Assembly (NCBI RefSeq): GCF_003047295.1
Contig: NZ_PZYZ01000006.1
Coordinates: 248,001 to 312,000, forward strand
DNA: 64,000 bases
Reading direction: 5' to 3'
Origin: Nocardioides sediminis
Lineage (GTDB): Bacteria; Actinomycetota; Actinomycetes; Propionibacteriales; Nocardioidaceae
Within the stretch, counting starts at the first letter, position 1; each line of letters starts with the position of its first letter. A program made the position numbers and the translations under genes. Under the pieces are notes generated by a model that saw nothing but the letters and a program-made list of their open reading frames with translations, was not told where the DNA came from and searched no databases. This document shows, piece after piece, positions 30,728 to 39,368 of this stretch.

Positions 30728-32434
30728 ATGACCTCGAGCCCCACCCTGAGCCCCACGCCCAGCAACACCGCCAGCCCGATCCTCAGCCTCGACCGCCACC
30801 GCGAGCGCCTCGACGCCGCGGTCGCCGCCAGCGCCGCCCGCACCTACTACTCCGCGTTCGAGGAGTCCCCCTCTCCGCGCGTGTACGGCGAGTCCGCGGC
30901 CGCCGAGGGCAAGGCGGCGTTCGAGGCGCTGCTGCACCAGCCGTTCCCGCTGGAGACGCCGGGCAGCGAGGGGACCGTGGCGACCGAGCGGTCGCCGTAC
31001 GGCATCGACCTGGGCGTGACCTACCCCCGGGCGAAGGACGTCGACACGCTGATGGCCGCCGCGCAGGCGGGGATGAAGGCGTGGCGCGACGCCGGGCCGG
31101 ACGGGCGCACGGCGGTGTGCCTGGAGGTCCTCGACCGGCTCCACGGGCGGATCTTCGAGCTGGCCAACGCGGTCCAGCACACCAGCGGCCAGGCGTTCGT
31201 GATGGCCTTCCAGGCCGGCGGCGCGCACGCGCTCGACCGCGCGCTGGAGGCGATCGCCTACGCCCACACCGAGATGACCCGCACGCCGGCGACGGCGCGC
31301 TGGGAGAAGCCGGGCAAGCACCCGCTCGCGATGGAGAAGACCTTCACCGTGGTCCCGCGCGGCGTCGCGTTGGTGATCGGCTGCAACACCTTCCCGACGT
31401 GGAACTCCTGGCCCGGCCTGTTCGCCAGCCTGGTCACCGGCAACCCGGTCGTGGTCAAGCCCCACCCCGGCGCCGTCCTCCCGCTCGCCATCACGGTCCA
31501 GGTCTGCCAGGAGGTGCTTGCCGAGGCCGGCTTCGACCGCAACCTGGTCACCCTGGCCGCCGAGGAGCCCGACGACCGGCTGGCGGCGACCCTGGCCACG
31601 CGGCCCGAGGTGCGGCTCATCGACTTCACCGGCGGCAACGCCTTCGGTGACTGGCTCGAGGCCAACGCGCGGCAGGCCGTCGTCTTCACCGAGAAGGCCG
31701 GCGTCAACACCGTCGTCATCAACTCGACCAGCGACTTCCGGGCGATGTGCCAGAACCTCGCGTTCTCCTTCGCGCTCTACACCGGGCAGATGTGCACGGC
31801 CCCGCAGAACGTCTACGTCCCCGCGGCCGGCATCGCCACCGACGACGGCGTCAAGACCCCTGCCGAGGTCGGCGCCGGCATCGGCGCGGCCCTCGACAAG
31901 CTGCTCGGCGACGACGCGCGCGCCGTGGAGCTGCTCGGCGGCGTGGTCAACGCGGGCGTGCTGGAGCGCCTCGACGCGGCCGCCTCCCGCGGCGAGGTGC
32001 TGGTGCCCTCGCGGACCGTCGCCCACCCGTCGTACGCCGACGCGACCGTGCGTACGCCGATGATCGTCGGGCTGACCGCCGCCGACTCCGAGGTCTACGA
32101 GGCGGAGTGCTTCGGCCCGGTCGCCTACCTCATCGAGACCGCCGGCACCGACCAGTCGATCGACCTGTTCCGCGACACGGTCCAGCGGCACGGCGCGATG
32201 ACCGCGTCGGTCTACTCGATGTCCGACGAGGTGGTCGAGAAGATGCGCGACGCCGCCCTCGACGCCGGGGTGGCCCTGAGCGAGAACCTCCTCGGCGGGG
32301 TCTTCGTCAACCAGTCCGCCGCCTTCAGCGACTTCCACGGCACGGGCGCCAACCCGGCCGCCAACGCGTCGTACACCGACGGCGCGTACGTCGCCTCGCG
32401 CTTCCGGGTGGTGCAGTCGCGGCGCCACGTGTGA
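30728..32434 (+). CDS. paaN: Phenylacetic acid degradation protein PaaN (aldehyde dehydrogenase)
   Basis: Aldehyde dehydrogenase superfamily protein of 568 aa, longer than typical ALDH because of an N-terminal region of about 90 residues found in PaaN. Landmarks: GCNTFPTWNSWPGLFASLV for cofactor binding, the LIDFTGGNAFG glycine region and the catalytic Cys in TGQMCTAPQNVY, then a SENLLGGVFVNQSAAFSDFHGTG tail. PaaN oxidises the ring-opened aldehyde in phenylacetate degradation. No other paa genes are in the window; the nearby crotonase could act with it, but they are about 7 kb apart. Confidence 0.88.
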   Translation: MTSSPTLSPTPSNTASPILSLDRHRERLDAAVAASAARTYYSAFEESPSPRVYGESAAAEGKAAFEALLHQPFPLETPGSEGTVATERSPYGIDLGVTYPRAKDVDTLMAAAQAGMKAWRDAGPDGRTAVCLEVLDRLHGRIFELANAVQHTSGQAFVMAFQAGGAHALDRALEAIAYAHTEMTRTPATARWEKPGKHPLAMEKTFTVVPRGVALVIGCNTFPTWNSWPGLFASLVTGNPVVVKPHPGAVLPLAITVQVCQEVLAEAGFDRNLVTLAAEEPDDRLAATLATRPEVRLIDFTGGNAFGDWLEANARQAVVFTEKAGVNTVVINSTSDFRAMCQNLAFSFALYTGQMCTAPQNVYVPAAGIATDDGVKTPAEVGAGIGAALDKLLGDDARAVELLGGVVNAGVLERLDAAASRGEVLVPSRTVAHPSYADATVRTPMIVGLTAADSEVYEAECFGPVAYLIETAGTDQSIDLFRDTVQRHGAMTASVYSMSDEVVEKMRDAALDAGVALSENLLGGVFVNQSAAFSDFHGTGANPAANASYTDGAYVASRFRVVQSRRHV

Positions 32435-32496
32435 GTGGTCACCCGGTGGGGTGACCATCCCCGCCGCCCGTGTCCGGGACGGGCCCGGATGCGTCC

Positions 32497-32502
32497 TACG
32501 GT
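32497..32502 (+). promoter_or_regulatory. -10-like hexamer before the amidohydrolase gene
   Basis: TACGGT, 6 nt before the ATG at 32509. Confidence 0.45.
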
Positions 32503-32508
32503 GTGCGC

Positions 32509-34011
32509 ATGCTGATCCGCAACGCCCGCCTGGTGGCCCTCACCGACCCCGCCCCGAGCGACCTCGTCGACGTGCTCGTCGAGGACGGCGTCGTGACCCG
32601 GGTGAGCCCCGCGGGGGCATCGGGGGACGGGCGCGAGCCGTACGACGAGGTGGTCGACGCCGAGGGCGGCTGGCTCCTGCCCGGCCTCTGGGACCAGCAC
32701 GTGCACCTGGGCCAGTGGACGCTCTCCAGCGCCCGGCTCGACCTCGCCCCGGCGCGCTCGGCCGAGCACGCGGTGGCCCTCGTCCGCGAGCGCCTCGAGG
32801 AGTGGCCCGACCTGCCGGTCATCGGCTGGGGGCACCGCCCGACCGCGTGGGACGAGGCCCCGGTGACCGCGCACCTCGATGCCATCGAGACCGAGCAGCC
32901 GATCGTGCTGATCGCGGGCGACGGGCACCACGGCTGGCTCAACACCGTCGCCATGCACATGCTCGCCCTGCCGACCCGGCAGAGCGTGGTCGCCGAGGCC
33001 GAGTGGTTCATGGCCTACGGCCGGCTCGCCACCGTGCTCGGCACCGACGGCACCGGCCCGGAGGCCTACCGCCGCACCATGGAGAACGCCGCCGCGCTCG
33101 GCATCGTCGGCGTCGTGGACCTGGAGTTCAGCGGCGGCGTCGCCGACTGGGCCGAGCGCTGGGCCGGCGGTGCGGACCTCATCCGCGTCCGCCACGCGGC
33201 GTACGCCGACGGGCTCGACGACGTCGTCGCGCGCGGCCTGCGCTCGGGCGACCCGCTCGACGGCGACCGCCGGCTGACCATGGGCCCGCTCAAGATCATC
33301 AGCGACGGCTCCCTCAACACCCGGACCGCGTGGTGCTGCGACCCCTACGCCGAGAAGGCGGTCCACGGCTTCCCGGTCGGCCAGCCCAACCAGACCCCGG
33401 ATGAGCTGCGCGACCTGCTCCGCCGGGCCACCGAGCACGGCCTCGACGTCGCCGTGCACGCGATCGGGGACCGGGCGGTCACCGAGGCGCTGGCCGCCTT
33501 CGCCGACACGGGTGCCCGCGGCGGCATCGAGCACGTCCAGCTCACGACGCGCGACGACGTACGCCGGATGGCCGAGCTCGGCGTCCGCGCCAGCGTGCAG
33601 CCCGCGCACCTCGTCGATGACCGCGACGTGACCGAGCGGCTGTGGCCCGGTCGGGCGGAGCGGTGCTTCCCGCTGCGGTGGATGCTCGACGACGGCGTCG
33701 ACGTGGTCCTCGGCTCCGACGCGCCGGTCTCGCCGCTCGACCCCTGGCTGGCTGTCGCCGTCGCCGTGCACCGCTCCGGCGACGAGCGCGAGGCCTGGCA
33801 CCCCGAGCAGTCGATCACCCCACGCGAGGCGCTCGCCGCCTCGACCGACGGCTGGGGGACGGTCGCCGCCGGACACCCCGCGGACCTGGTGCTGCTCGAC
33901 GCCGATCCGCTCGAGGGGGCCGGCGACCAGGCGCACGCGGCACGGCTGCGTGCCTTCGCCGACCACGTCGTCGCCACCTGGGTCGACGGGCGGGTCGCCC
34001 ACCAGCGCTGA
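32509..34011 (+). CDS. Amidohydrolase family protein (YtcJ-like)
   Basis: Metal-dependent hydrolase of 500 aa. It has the N-terminal beta domain, the metal-binding HVH in LWDQHVHLGQ, the GHHGWLNT region of YtcJ-type enzymes, DGSLNTRTA, a His-rich VAVHAIGDRAV strand, HVQL, and the SDAPVSPLDPW loop with the catalytic Asp. The family hydrolyses amide or imidate bonds in diverse substrates; none can be assigned. The ATG has a TACGGT hexamer 6 nt upstream. Converges with the PucR regulator, leaving a 4-bp gap. Confidence 0.87.
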   Translation: MLIRNARLVALTDPAPSDLVDVLVEDGVVTRVSPAGASGDGREPYDEVVDAEGGWLLPGLWDQHVHLGQWTLSSARLDLAPARSAEHAVALVRERLEEWPDLPVIGWGHRPTAWDEAPVTAHLDAIETEQPIVLIAGDGHHGWLNTVAMHMLALPTRQSVVAEAEWFMAYGRLATVLGTDGTGPEAYRRTMENAAALGIVGVVDLEFSGGVADWAERWAGGADLIRVRHAAYADGLDDVVARGLRSGDPLDGDRRLTMGPLKIISDGSLNTRTAWCCDPYAEKAVHGFPVGQPNQTPDELRDLLRRATEHGLDVAVHAIGDRAVTEALAAFADTGARGGIEHVQLTTRDDVRRMAELGVRASVQPAHLVDDRDVTERLWPGRAERCFPLRWMLDDGVDVVLGSDAPVSPLDPWLAVAVAVHRSGDEREAWHPEQSITPREALAASTDGWGTVAAGHPADLVLLDADPLEGAGDQAHAARLRAFADHVVATWVDGRVAHQR

Positions 34012-34015
34012 GACG

Positions 34016-35221
34016 TCAGGCGAGCGCGAGAGTCACCTCCAGCACGAACTCCGGGTCCTCGAGCCGGTCGCCGTACAGCTCGCGCAGCTGCCCGACGCGG
34101 TAGCGCACGGTCTGCGGGTGGATGAAGAGCTCCTCGGCGACGGCGTCGCGGCGGCCCTGGTGCAGCACCCAGGAGCGCAGCGTCTCGGCGAGCTTGTCGG
34201 CGGTCGAGGGGCGCTGGTCGGCGAGCGGGGCGAGCACCCTGGCGCGCAGGTCGGCGCGGGTCTCGGGGTCCGCCGCGAGGAGCAGGGCGCCGAGGTGGGC
34301 GTCCGTGTCGACCACCCCCTCGAGGCCGAGCGACACCGCGCGCAGCGCCCGGGCGTGCGACCGCGCGGCCTCCAGCCAGGGGACCGTCGGCCCCACGACC
34401 GCGGTCGAGCCGCGCAGCGCCCGCACCAGCCCGGTGCGGGCCGTGCGAGACCCCGTCGAGGGCACCAGCAGCAGGGCGAGGCCGTCGGGGATGCCGGGCA
34501 CGTCCTCGGTGGGGTGCAGCGTCCGGGGGTCCAGGACGGATCGGGCGTGCGAGACCTGCGACTCCGGCAGCAGCACCGCGCTCAGCGAGTGCGGCGGGTC
34601 CCAGTCGGCGCGCTCCGCCGCCGCGACCACCGCGTCAGCCGCCGCCCCGGTCACCAGCGCGCGGGCGAGCCGGTCGAGGTTGCGCTGCCGCACCCGACCG
34701 CTGCTCTCGAGCTCGTCGGTGTGCCCCGCCGCGCTCGAGGCGGACAGCTCGTCGATGTAGGCGAACACCAGCTCGGCGAACCGTGAGAGCTGCTCGGCTT
34801 CGACCCCCGCCTCCACCGCGGTGCGTGAGAGGTCGCGCCACGAGACCCGGGCGCCGATCCGGTACGCCGCGAGGAGCGCCTCCATGCTGCGCCCGCTGCG
34901 GGCCTCGCCGCGCCCGAGCTGGTAGGCGCCCTCCAGGGCCGGTGCCATCGGGGTGCCGGCGTCCTCGCGGGTCGCCAGCGTCAGGAACCCGCCGAGGGCG
35001 AGCTGCACCGCGGTGCGGATCCGCTCTCCCATCGCGCCGCTGAGCTCGCCGGCATAGCTGGGCACCTCGTCGGTGATGGCCGCCACGGCCCGCTCGGCGA
35101 CCTCGGCCAGCTCGGCGCGCATGAGGCCCACGACCTCCTCGTCGAGGCGTACGACGGTGGGCGCGGGCACGCTGCGCTCGGGACGCATCTGTGTGGCACG
35201 ACGCACATGTTGACGCGGCAT
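34016..35221 (-). CDS. PucR/CdaR-type helix-turn-helix regulator
   Basis: Regulator of 401 aa: an N-terminal sensor region (helical, residues about 20-170), a central GGDEF-like/PucR linker and a C-terminal PucR HTH (DAVAEELFIHPQTVRYRVGQ followed by LRELYG). ATG 35221 is selected because GGGAGGG stands 3-9 nt upstream. It is divergent from the desaturase operon across a perfect 17-bp palindrome (35241-35257) and is therefore the probable controller of fatty-acid desaturation here. Similar PucR regulators flank desaturase genes in other actinobacteria (recollection, not checked). Confidence 0.85.
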   Translation of the reverse strand: MPRQHVRRATQMRPERSVPAPTVVRLDEEVVGLMRAELAEVAERAVAAITDEVPSYAGELSGAMGERIRTAVQLALGGFLTLATREDAGTPMAPALEGAYQLGRGEARSGRSMEALLAAYRIGARVSWRDLSRTAVEAGVEAEQLSRFAELVFAYIDELSASSAAGHTDELESSGRVRQRNLDRLARALVTGAAADAVVAAAERADWDPPHSLSAVLLPESQVSHARSVLDPRTLHPTEDVPGIPDGLALLLVPSTGSRTARTGLVRALRGSTAVVGPTVPWLEAARSHARALRAVSLGLEGVVDTDAHLGALLLAADPETRADLRARVLAPLADQRPSTADKLAETLRSWVLHQGRRDAVAEELFIHPQTVRYRVGQLRELYGDRLEDPEFVLEVTLALA

Positions 35222-35240
35222 GGGCCCTCCCGGGCGTGAG

Positions 35241-35257
35241 TTGTTCGTGTCGAACAA
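35241..35257. promoter_or_regulatory. Perfect 17-bp palindrome, candidate desaturase operator
   Basis: TTGTTCGTGTCGAACAA: 7-bp arms with a TGT spacer. It lies 19 bp upstream of the pucR-like ATG and 66 bp upstream of the reductase ATG, the expected place for control of both transcripts. Confidence 0.75.
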
Positions 35258-35323
35258 TAATCCAGATCCGATTCACGTGCACGGGGCAGGACTTCGCCGC
35301 CCTGCGCAGGCACCCTTGGTGAC

Positions 35324-36460
35324 ATGACGACGTTCCTGTCTCCCCCCACAGGCCGCCGCGAGCGACCGCTGGCGCGCGAGTGGCGCGACCGGGCGGTCCG
35401 CCTCGCCGAGAGCGTGACGACGCCGTACCTCCCCTCGGACTACCTCGACCTCTTCGCCCCGCTGCGCTCCGGCGCGGACCTGCGCGGCCGCATCGAGGAG
35501 ATCCACCCCGAGACCCCCGACGCCGCCACCATCGTCATCCGGCCCGGCGCCGACTGGGCCGGCCACGAGCCGGGCCAGTACCTCCGGATCGGCATCGACG
35601 TCGACGGCGTCCGCCAGTGGCGGGCCTACTCGCTGACCCACGGCCCCCGCGCCGACGGCCGCATCTCGATCACCGTCAAGGCGGTGCCCGACGGCCTCGT
35701 CAGCAACCACCTGGTCCGCGAGGCTCGCCCCGGCACGCTGGTCCACCTCGAGCAGGCCGCCGGCGAGTTCGTGCTGCAGAGCGACCACGACAAGCTGCTC
35801 TTCGTCACCGCCGGCTCCGGGATCACCCCGGTCATCGGGATGCTGCGCAACCTCTTCCCGAGCACCGACTCCGGCGTGCTGCGCCTGCCGCGCAGCAAGG
35901 ACCTCGACATCGTCGTCGTCCACGTGGCGCCCAGCAGGCCGCAGTCGATCTTCAGCCGCGACCTGCACGCCCTCGCCGACGCCGGTGCGATCCGCCTCGT
36001 CGCGCGGTACGACGACGAGCACGGCGTCCTCGACGTCGCCGACCTCGCCACCCTGGTCCCCGACCTGCACGAGCGCCGCACGCTCGCGTGCGGCCCGGCC
36101 GGGCTGCTGGACGCCTTGGGCACCCACCACGAGGCCGCGGGGCTCGAGCTGACCACCGAGCAGTTCCGCACCACCCGCGTGGAGGCGGGTGAGGGCGGCA
36201 CGGTCGCCTTCTCCTCCGGCACCACCCTCGAGGTCGACGGCGCCACCCCGATCCTCGACGCCGCCGAGGAGGCGGGCGTGCTGATGCCGAGCGGCTGCCG
36301 GATGGGCATCTGCATGGGCTGCGTCCTGCCCCTGCGCGAGGGCTCGGTGCGCGACCTGCGCAACGGCGCCATCACCACCGCCGTCCCCGGCGAGTCCGGC
36401 GCCATCAAGGTGCAGACCTGCATCAACGCCGCCGCCGGCCCGTGCCAGATCGACCACTGA
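35324..36460 (+). CDS. Ferredoxin reductase-type flavoprotein, desaturase electron donor (Rv3230c-like)
   Basis: Modular oxidoreductase of 378 aa: FAD-binding domain with the RAYSLTHG motif (about residues 105-112), an NAD(P)-binding domain with FVTAGSGITPVIGMLRN and CGPAGLL, and a C-terminal plant-type [2Fe-2S] domain with CRMGICMGC and a distal Cys (about 324-370). It passes NAD(P)H electrons to the acyl desaturase encoded 45 bp downstream, a pairing known for mycobacterial DesA3 and Rv3230c. Start at ATG 35324. Confidence 0.9.
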   Translation: MTTFLSPPTGRRERPLAREWRDRAVRLAESVTTPYLPSDYLDLFAPLRSGADLRGRIEEIHPETPDAATIVIRPGADWAGHEPGQYLRIGIDVDGVRQWRAYSLTHGPRADGRISITVKAVPDGLVSNHLVREARPGTLVHLEQAAGEFVLQSDHDKLLFVTAGSGITPVIGMLRNLFPSTDSGVLRLPRSKDLDIVVVHVAPSRPQSIFSRDLHALADAGAIRLVARYDDEHGVLDVADLATLVPDLHERRTLACGPAGLLDALGTHHEAAGLELTTEQFRTTRVEAGEGGTVAFSSGTTLEVDGATPILDAAEEAGVLMPSGCRMGICMGCVLPLREGSVRDLRNGAITTAVPGESGAIKVQTCINAAAGPCQIDH

Positions 36461-36505
36461 GCCTTCCCGACCGCTGACGCTCCGTCCCCCCGAAGGAGAT
36501 CCGAC

Positions 36506-37744
36506 ATGACCACGATCCAGAAGAAGACCGCCGCCGGCGGCAACCCGATCGCCCACCTCACCGAGGCCGACATCGAGCAGATCGGCAGCGAGCTCGACGC
36601 CATCCGCCAGGACGTCCTCGACACCCGCGGCGCCGACGACGCGGCGTACATCCGCAAGGTCATCGACCGGCAGCGCAAGCTCGAGCTCGGCTCGCGCGCC
36701 GTGCTGCTGTTCAGCGCCTTCCCGCCGGCCTGGGTGCTCGGCACCGCCGGCCTGAGCATCGCCAAGATCCTCGACAACATGGAGATCGGCCACAACATCC
36801 TCCACGGGCAGTGGGACTGGATGCGCGACCCCAAGATCCACTCCAGCACCTGGGAGTGGGACATGGCCTCGCCGGCCGAGCAGTGGAAGCACAGCCACAA
36901 CGAGCTGCACCACACCTACACCAACGTCATCGGCAAGGACAACGACCTCGGCTACGGCATCATGCGCGTCGACGAGGAGCAGCGCTGGACCCCGTTCCAC
37001 CTCGGCCAGCCGGTCTGGTGCTTCATCAACGCCGTGTTCTTCGAGTACGGCATCGCGGCCTACGACCTCGACCTCGGCGCGGTCATCAAGAAGAAGCAGA
37101 CCAAGGACCCGGACTTCCGCCGTCGCGCCAAGCAGGTCCTCGGCAAGATCCGCAAGCAGGTCACCAAGGACTACGTCGCGCACCCCGTGCTCTCCATCCC
37201 GACGGGCTCGTTCGTGCCGACGCTGGCGGCCAACTTCACCGCCAACATCGTGCGCAACCTGTGGTCCAACTCGGTGATCCTCTGCGGCCACTTCCCCGAG
37301 GGCGTCGAGACCTTCGAGAAGCGCTCGATCGACGGCGAGTCCAAGGGCGACTGGTACGTCCGCCAGATGCTCGGCTCGGCCAACATCTCCGGCTCGAAGT
37401 TCCTGCACCTGATGACCGGCAACCTGTCGCACCAGATCGAGCACCACCTCTTCCCGGACCTGCCGTCCAACCGGTACGCCGAGATCGCGCCCAAGGTGAA
37501 GGCCCTCTTCGACAAGTACGACCTCACCTACTGCTCGCGCCCGATGGTGCCGCAGGTCTACTCGGCCTGGCACAAGGTCGTGCGCCTCTCGCTGCCCAAC
37601 GGCTGGCTGGCCACCACCAACGCCAAGAACGCGCCGCAGCAGCTCAAGCTGCTCTACAAGATGGCCACCGGTGGGCCCAAGATCCGCCGCGCTGCCCAGG
37701 CCCGCCTCGAGCAGCAGGCGCGCCGGATGGTCAAGGCCGCCTGA
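36506..37744 (+). CDS. Acyl-CoA / fatty-acid desaturase (DesA3-like)
   Basis: Membrane-bound di-iron desaturase of 412 aa. The three histidine boxes are visible: HNILHGQW (about residues 95-102), HSHNELHHTY (about 131-140) and HQIEHHLFP (about 311-319), with hydrophobic segments between. The family inserts a cis double bond at C9 of stearoyl-CoA. A good AAGGAG ribosome site precedes ATG 36506. With its reductase and divergent PucR regulator this makes a self-contained membrane-fluidity unit. The gene is followed by repeat A4 and a strong hairpin. Confidence 0.92.
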   Translation: MTTIQKKTAAGGNPIAHLTEADIEQIGSELDAIRQDVLDTRGADDAAYIRKVIDRQRKLELGSRAVLLFSAFPPAWVLGTAGLSIAKILDNMEIGHNILHGQWDWMRDPKIHSSTWEWDMASPAEQWKHSHNELHHTYTNVIGKDNDLGYGIMRVDEEQRWTPFHLGQPVWCFINAVFFEYGIAAYDLDLGAVIKKKQTKDPDFRRRAKQVLGKIRKQVTKDYVAHPVLSIPTGSFVPTLAANFTANIVRNLWSNSVILCGHFPEGVETFEKRSIDGESKGDWYVRQMLGSANISGSKFLHLMTGNLSHQIEHHLFPDLPSNRYAEIAPKVKALFDKYDLTYCSRPMVPQVYSAWHKVVRLSLPNGWLATTNAKNAPQQLKLLYKMATGGPKIRRAAQARLEQQARRMVKAA

Positions 37745-37751
37745 GGGGCCC

Positions 37752-37895
37752 GTGTCGGAATCACCGCCGAGGCGGTCCCCGGTTTCTGCGTAGGAATCAC
37801 CGCTGAGGCGGTGATTCCTACGCATACTGGCCGTTGCATCGGCCAGCATGCGTCAACGTCGGCCAGCCGGTGATGCTGGTGAGGCGTACGCCGCC
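37752..37895. repeat. Palindromic element family A, copy 4 (longest)
   Basis: An extra partial head (GTGTCGGAATCACCGC, 37752-37767) precedes a full copy. Hairpin 1 has 17-bp perfect arms TGCGTAGGAATCACCGC (37787-37803) and complement (37808-37824), loop TGAG. Hairpin 2 is CTGGCCG-TTGCAT-CGGCCAG (37828-37847). The copy ends GAGGCGTACGCCGCC at 37895, exactly as in pabB. Confidence 0.88.
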
Positions 37896-37919
37896 TCGTC
37901 CTGGCCGGTTCTCGTCTCG

Positions 37920-37952
37920 AGCGCCCTGCCTCGCCCAGCGAGGCAGGGCGCT
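37920..37952. terminator. Strong hairpin downstream of the desaturase operon
   Basis: A 15-bp perfect stem, arms AGCGCCCTGCCTCGC (37920-37934) and GCGAGGCAGGGCGCT (37938-37952), with a 3-nt CCA loop. No T-run follows, as is usual in high-GC genomes. A Rho-independent or RNA-stability role is likely. Confidence 0.7.
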
Positions 37953-38139
37953 CTGCATTCCCGCCCCGGTTCGGGAACAACGCATACGACCGGTCTGGTC
38001 CGCATTTCCACCGCCGCCCCACCGCCTTCCCACGCGACGTCAAGCAGACGTCTTCATGCCCTTCGTCGCCCCTGCCGCGTACCTAATTTCGGGGACGTAG
38101 CGGCCCACCCGAGGTGCCGCAGGAGCCAAGGGGGCACCC

Positions 38140-39270
38140 ATGAAGCAGCGTCACAAGGTCGCTGGAGCACTGCTCGCGACGACCGTTGGACTCACGTCCA
38201 TCACCGCACTCTCGATCCCGGCGCAGGCAGTCGGAGGTCCGCCGGCGCGCATCAAGGGTGTCGTGACGACGCCCGCCGGCGCGCCGCTGGCCGGCATCCA
38301 CGTCGCGACGCTCAAGTGGAACGACGACCTCGACCTGTGGAGCACGGCCGACTCCGACACCACCGGCGTGGACGGCGCCTACAGCGTCGGCAAGCTGGAG
38401 GTCGGCACCTACCGGGTCCGCTACTACGACCCGACGGGCACCTACGCCACGGAGTTCTACAACGACAAGAGCCGCGCGGCCGAGGCCGAGCCGATCGACG
38501 TCAGCAAGGGCCACGTGACCCTCGAGCCCGCCCAGCTCGGCGGGGCCGCCCACATGACCGGCCGGGTCACCGGCACCGGCGGGACCGCACTTCCCGGCGC
38601 GACCATCACCGCCTACGTGAAGCAGGACGGAGCCTGGATCGAGTTCCAGTCCGTCGTGGCCGGTGCGGACGGCAGCTACGACCTCGGCGGTCTGCCCGGC
38701 GGGGAGTACACCCTCGGCTTCCACGACCCGGTGTCGGGCGTGACGGAGTACTGGAACGACCGCGCCGCGCTCGTCGACGCTTCCGCCATCCAGCTGCCCA
38801 ACTCGGGCTCCAGCACCGGGCTGGACGCCCAGCTGGCGACCCCGGTCACCGAGGAGCCCACGCCCGAGCCCACCCCGACTCCCGAGCCGACCCCGACGAC
38901 GCCGACGACGCCGACCACCGGCACGACGACTGGTACGACGACCGGCACCACGACGTCGACCGCCACGGGCACGTCGACCACGACCGCCTCGGCCGGCAAG
39001 GTCCTCGTCGTGAAGAAGCCGCGGATCAAGGGCTTCGCCAAGGTCGACCAGCGCCTGCGGGTCACCAAGGGTGCCTGGAACCCGACCACGGTCAAGCGCA
39101 AGATCCAGTGGCTGGCCAACGGCAAGAAGATCAAGGGCGCGACCAAGATGCGGCTCCGCCTGACCCGCAAGATGGCCGGCAAGAAGATCAGCGTCAAGGT
39201 GACCGCCAAGGCCGCCGGCATGACCCCGGTGACGGTCCGCACCAAGTCCACCAAGAAGGTCAAGCGCTGA
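38140..39270 (+). CDS. Secreted repeat protein with carboxypeptidase-regulatory-like domains
   Basis: Secreted protein of 376 aa. Signal peptide (residues 1 to about 30, ending AQA), then two Cna_B/carboxypeptidase-regulatory-like beta domains (about 35-125 and 130-225) that each contain a YRVRYYDP or LGFHDPVSG strand and end in an EFYND/EYWND motif. A Thr/Pro/Gly linker (about 238-290) follows, then an Lys-rich C-terminal Ig-like domain (ADQ/GAWN and WLANGKKIKGAT). No LPxTG anchor. Such proteins act as stalks or adhesins at the surface. Confidence 0.75.
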   Translation: MKQRHKVAGALLATTVGLTSITALSIPAQAVGGPPARIKGVVTTPAGAPLAGIHVATLKWNDDLDLWSTADSDTTGVDGAYSVGKLEVGTYRVRYYDPTGTYATEFYNDKSRAAEAEPIDVSKGHVTLEPAQLGGAAHMTGRVTGTGGTALPGATITAYVKQDGAWIEFQSVVAGADGSYDLGGLPGGEYTLGFHDPVSGVTEYWNDRAALVDASAIQLPNSGSSTGLDAQLATPVTEEPTPEPTPTPEPTPTTPTTPTTGTTTGTTTGTTTSTATGTSTTTASAGKVLVVKKPRIKGFAKVDQRLRVTKGAWNPTTVKRKIQWLANGKKIKGATKMRLRLTRKMAGKKISVKVTAKAAGMTPVTVRTKSTKKVKR

Positions 39271-39356
39271 CACGAGGCTGAGCACCCAGACGGGGCAGCA
39301 GGTGGGACACCTGCCCGGGGGGAACGCAGGGGTACGGCGACGCGCCAGCGCCGCCG

Positions 39357-39362
39357 TACCCT
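39357..39362 (+). promoter_or_regulatory. -10-like hexamer before the crotonase gene
   Basis: TACCCT, 6 nt before the ATG at 39369. Confidence 0.5.
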
Positions 39363-39368
39363 TGCGGC

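Noticed and set aside
35273..37849. Very long minus-strand open frame (858 codons) opposite the reductase/desaturase operon
   Set aside because: It is antisense to two clear genes and its translation is low-complexity (Val/Leu/Gly/Arg), a shadow of GC-rich codon bias.
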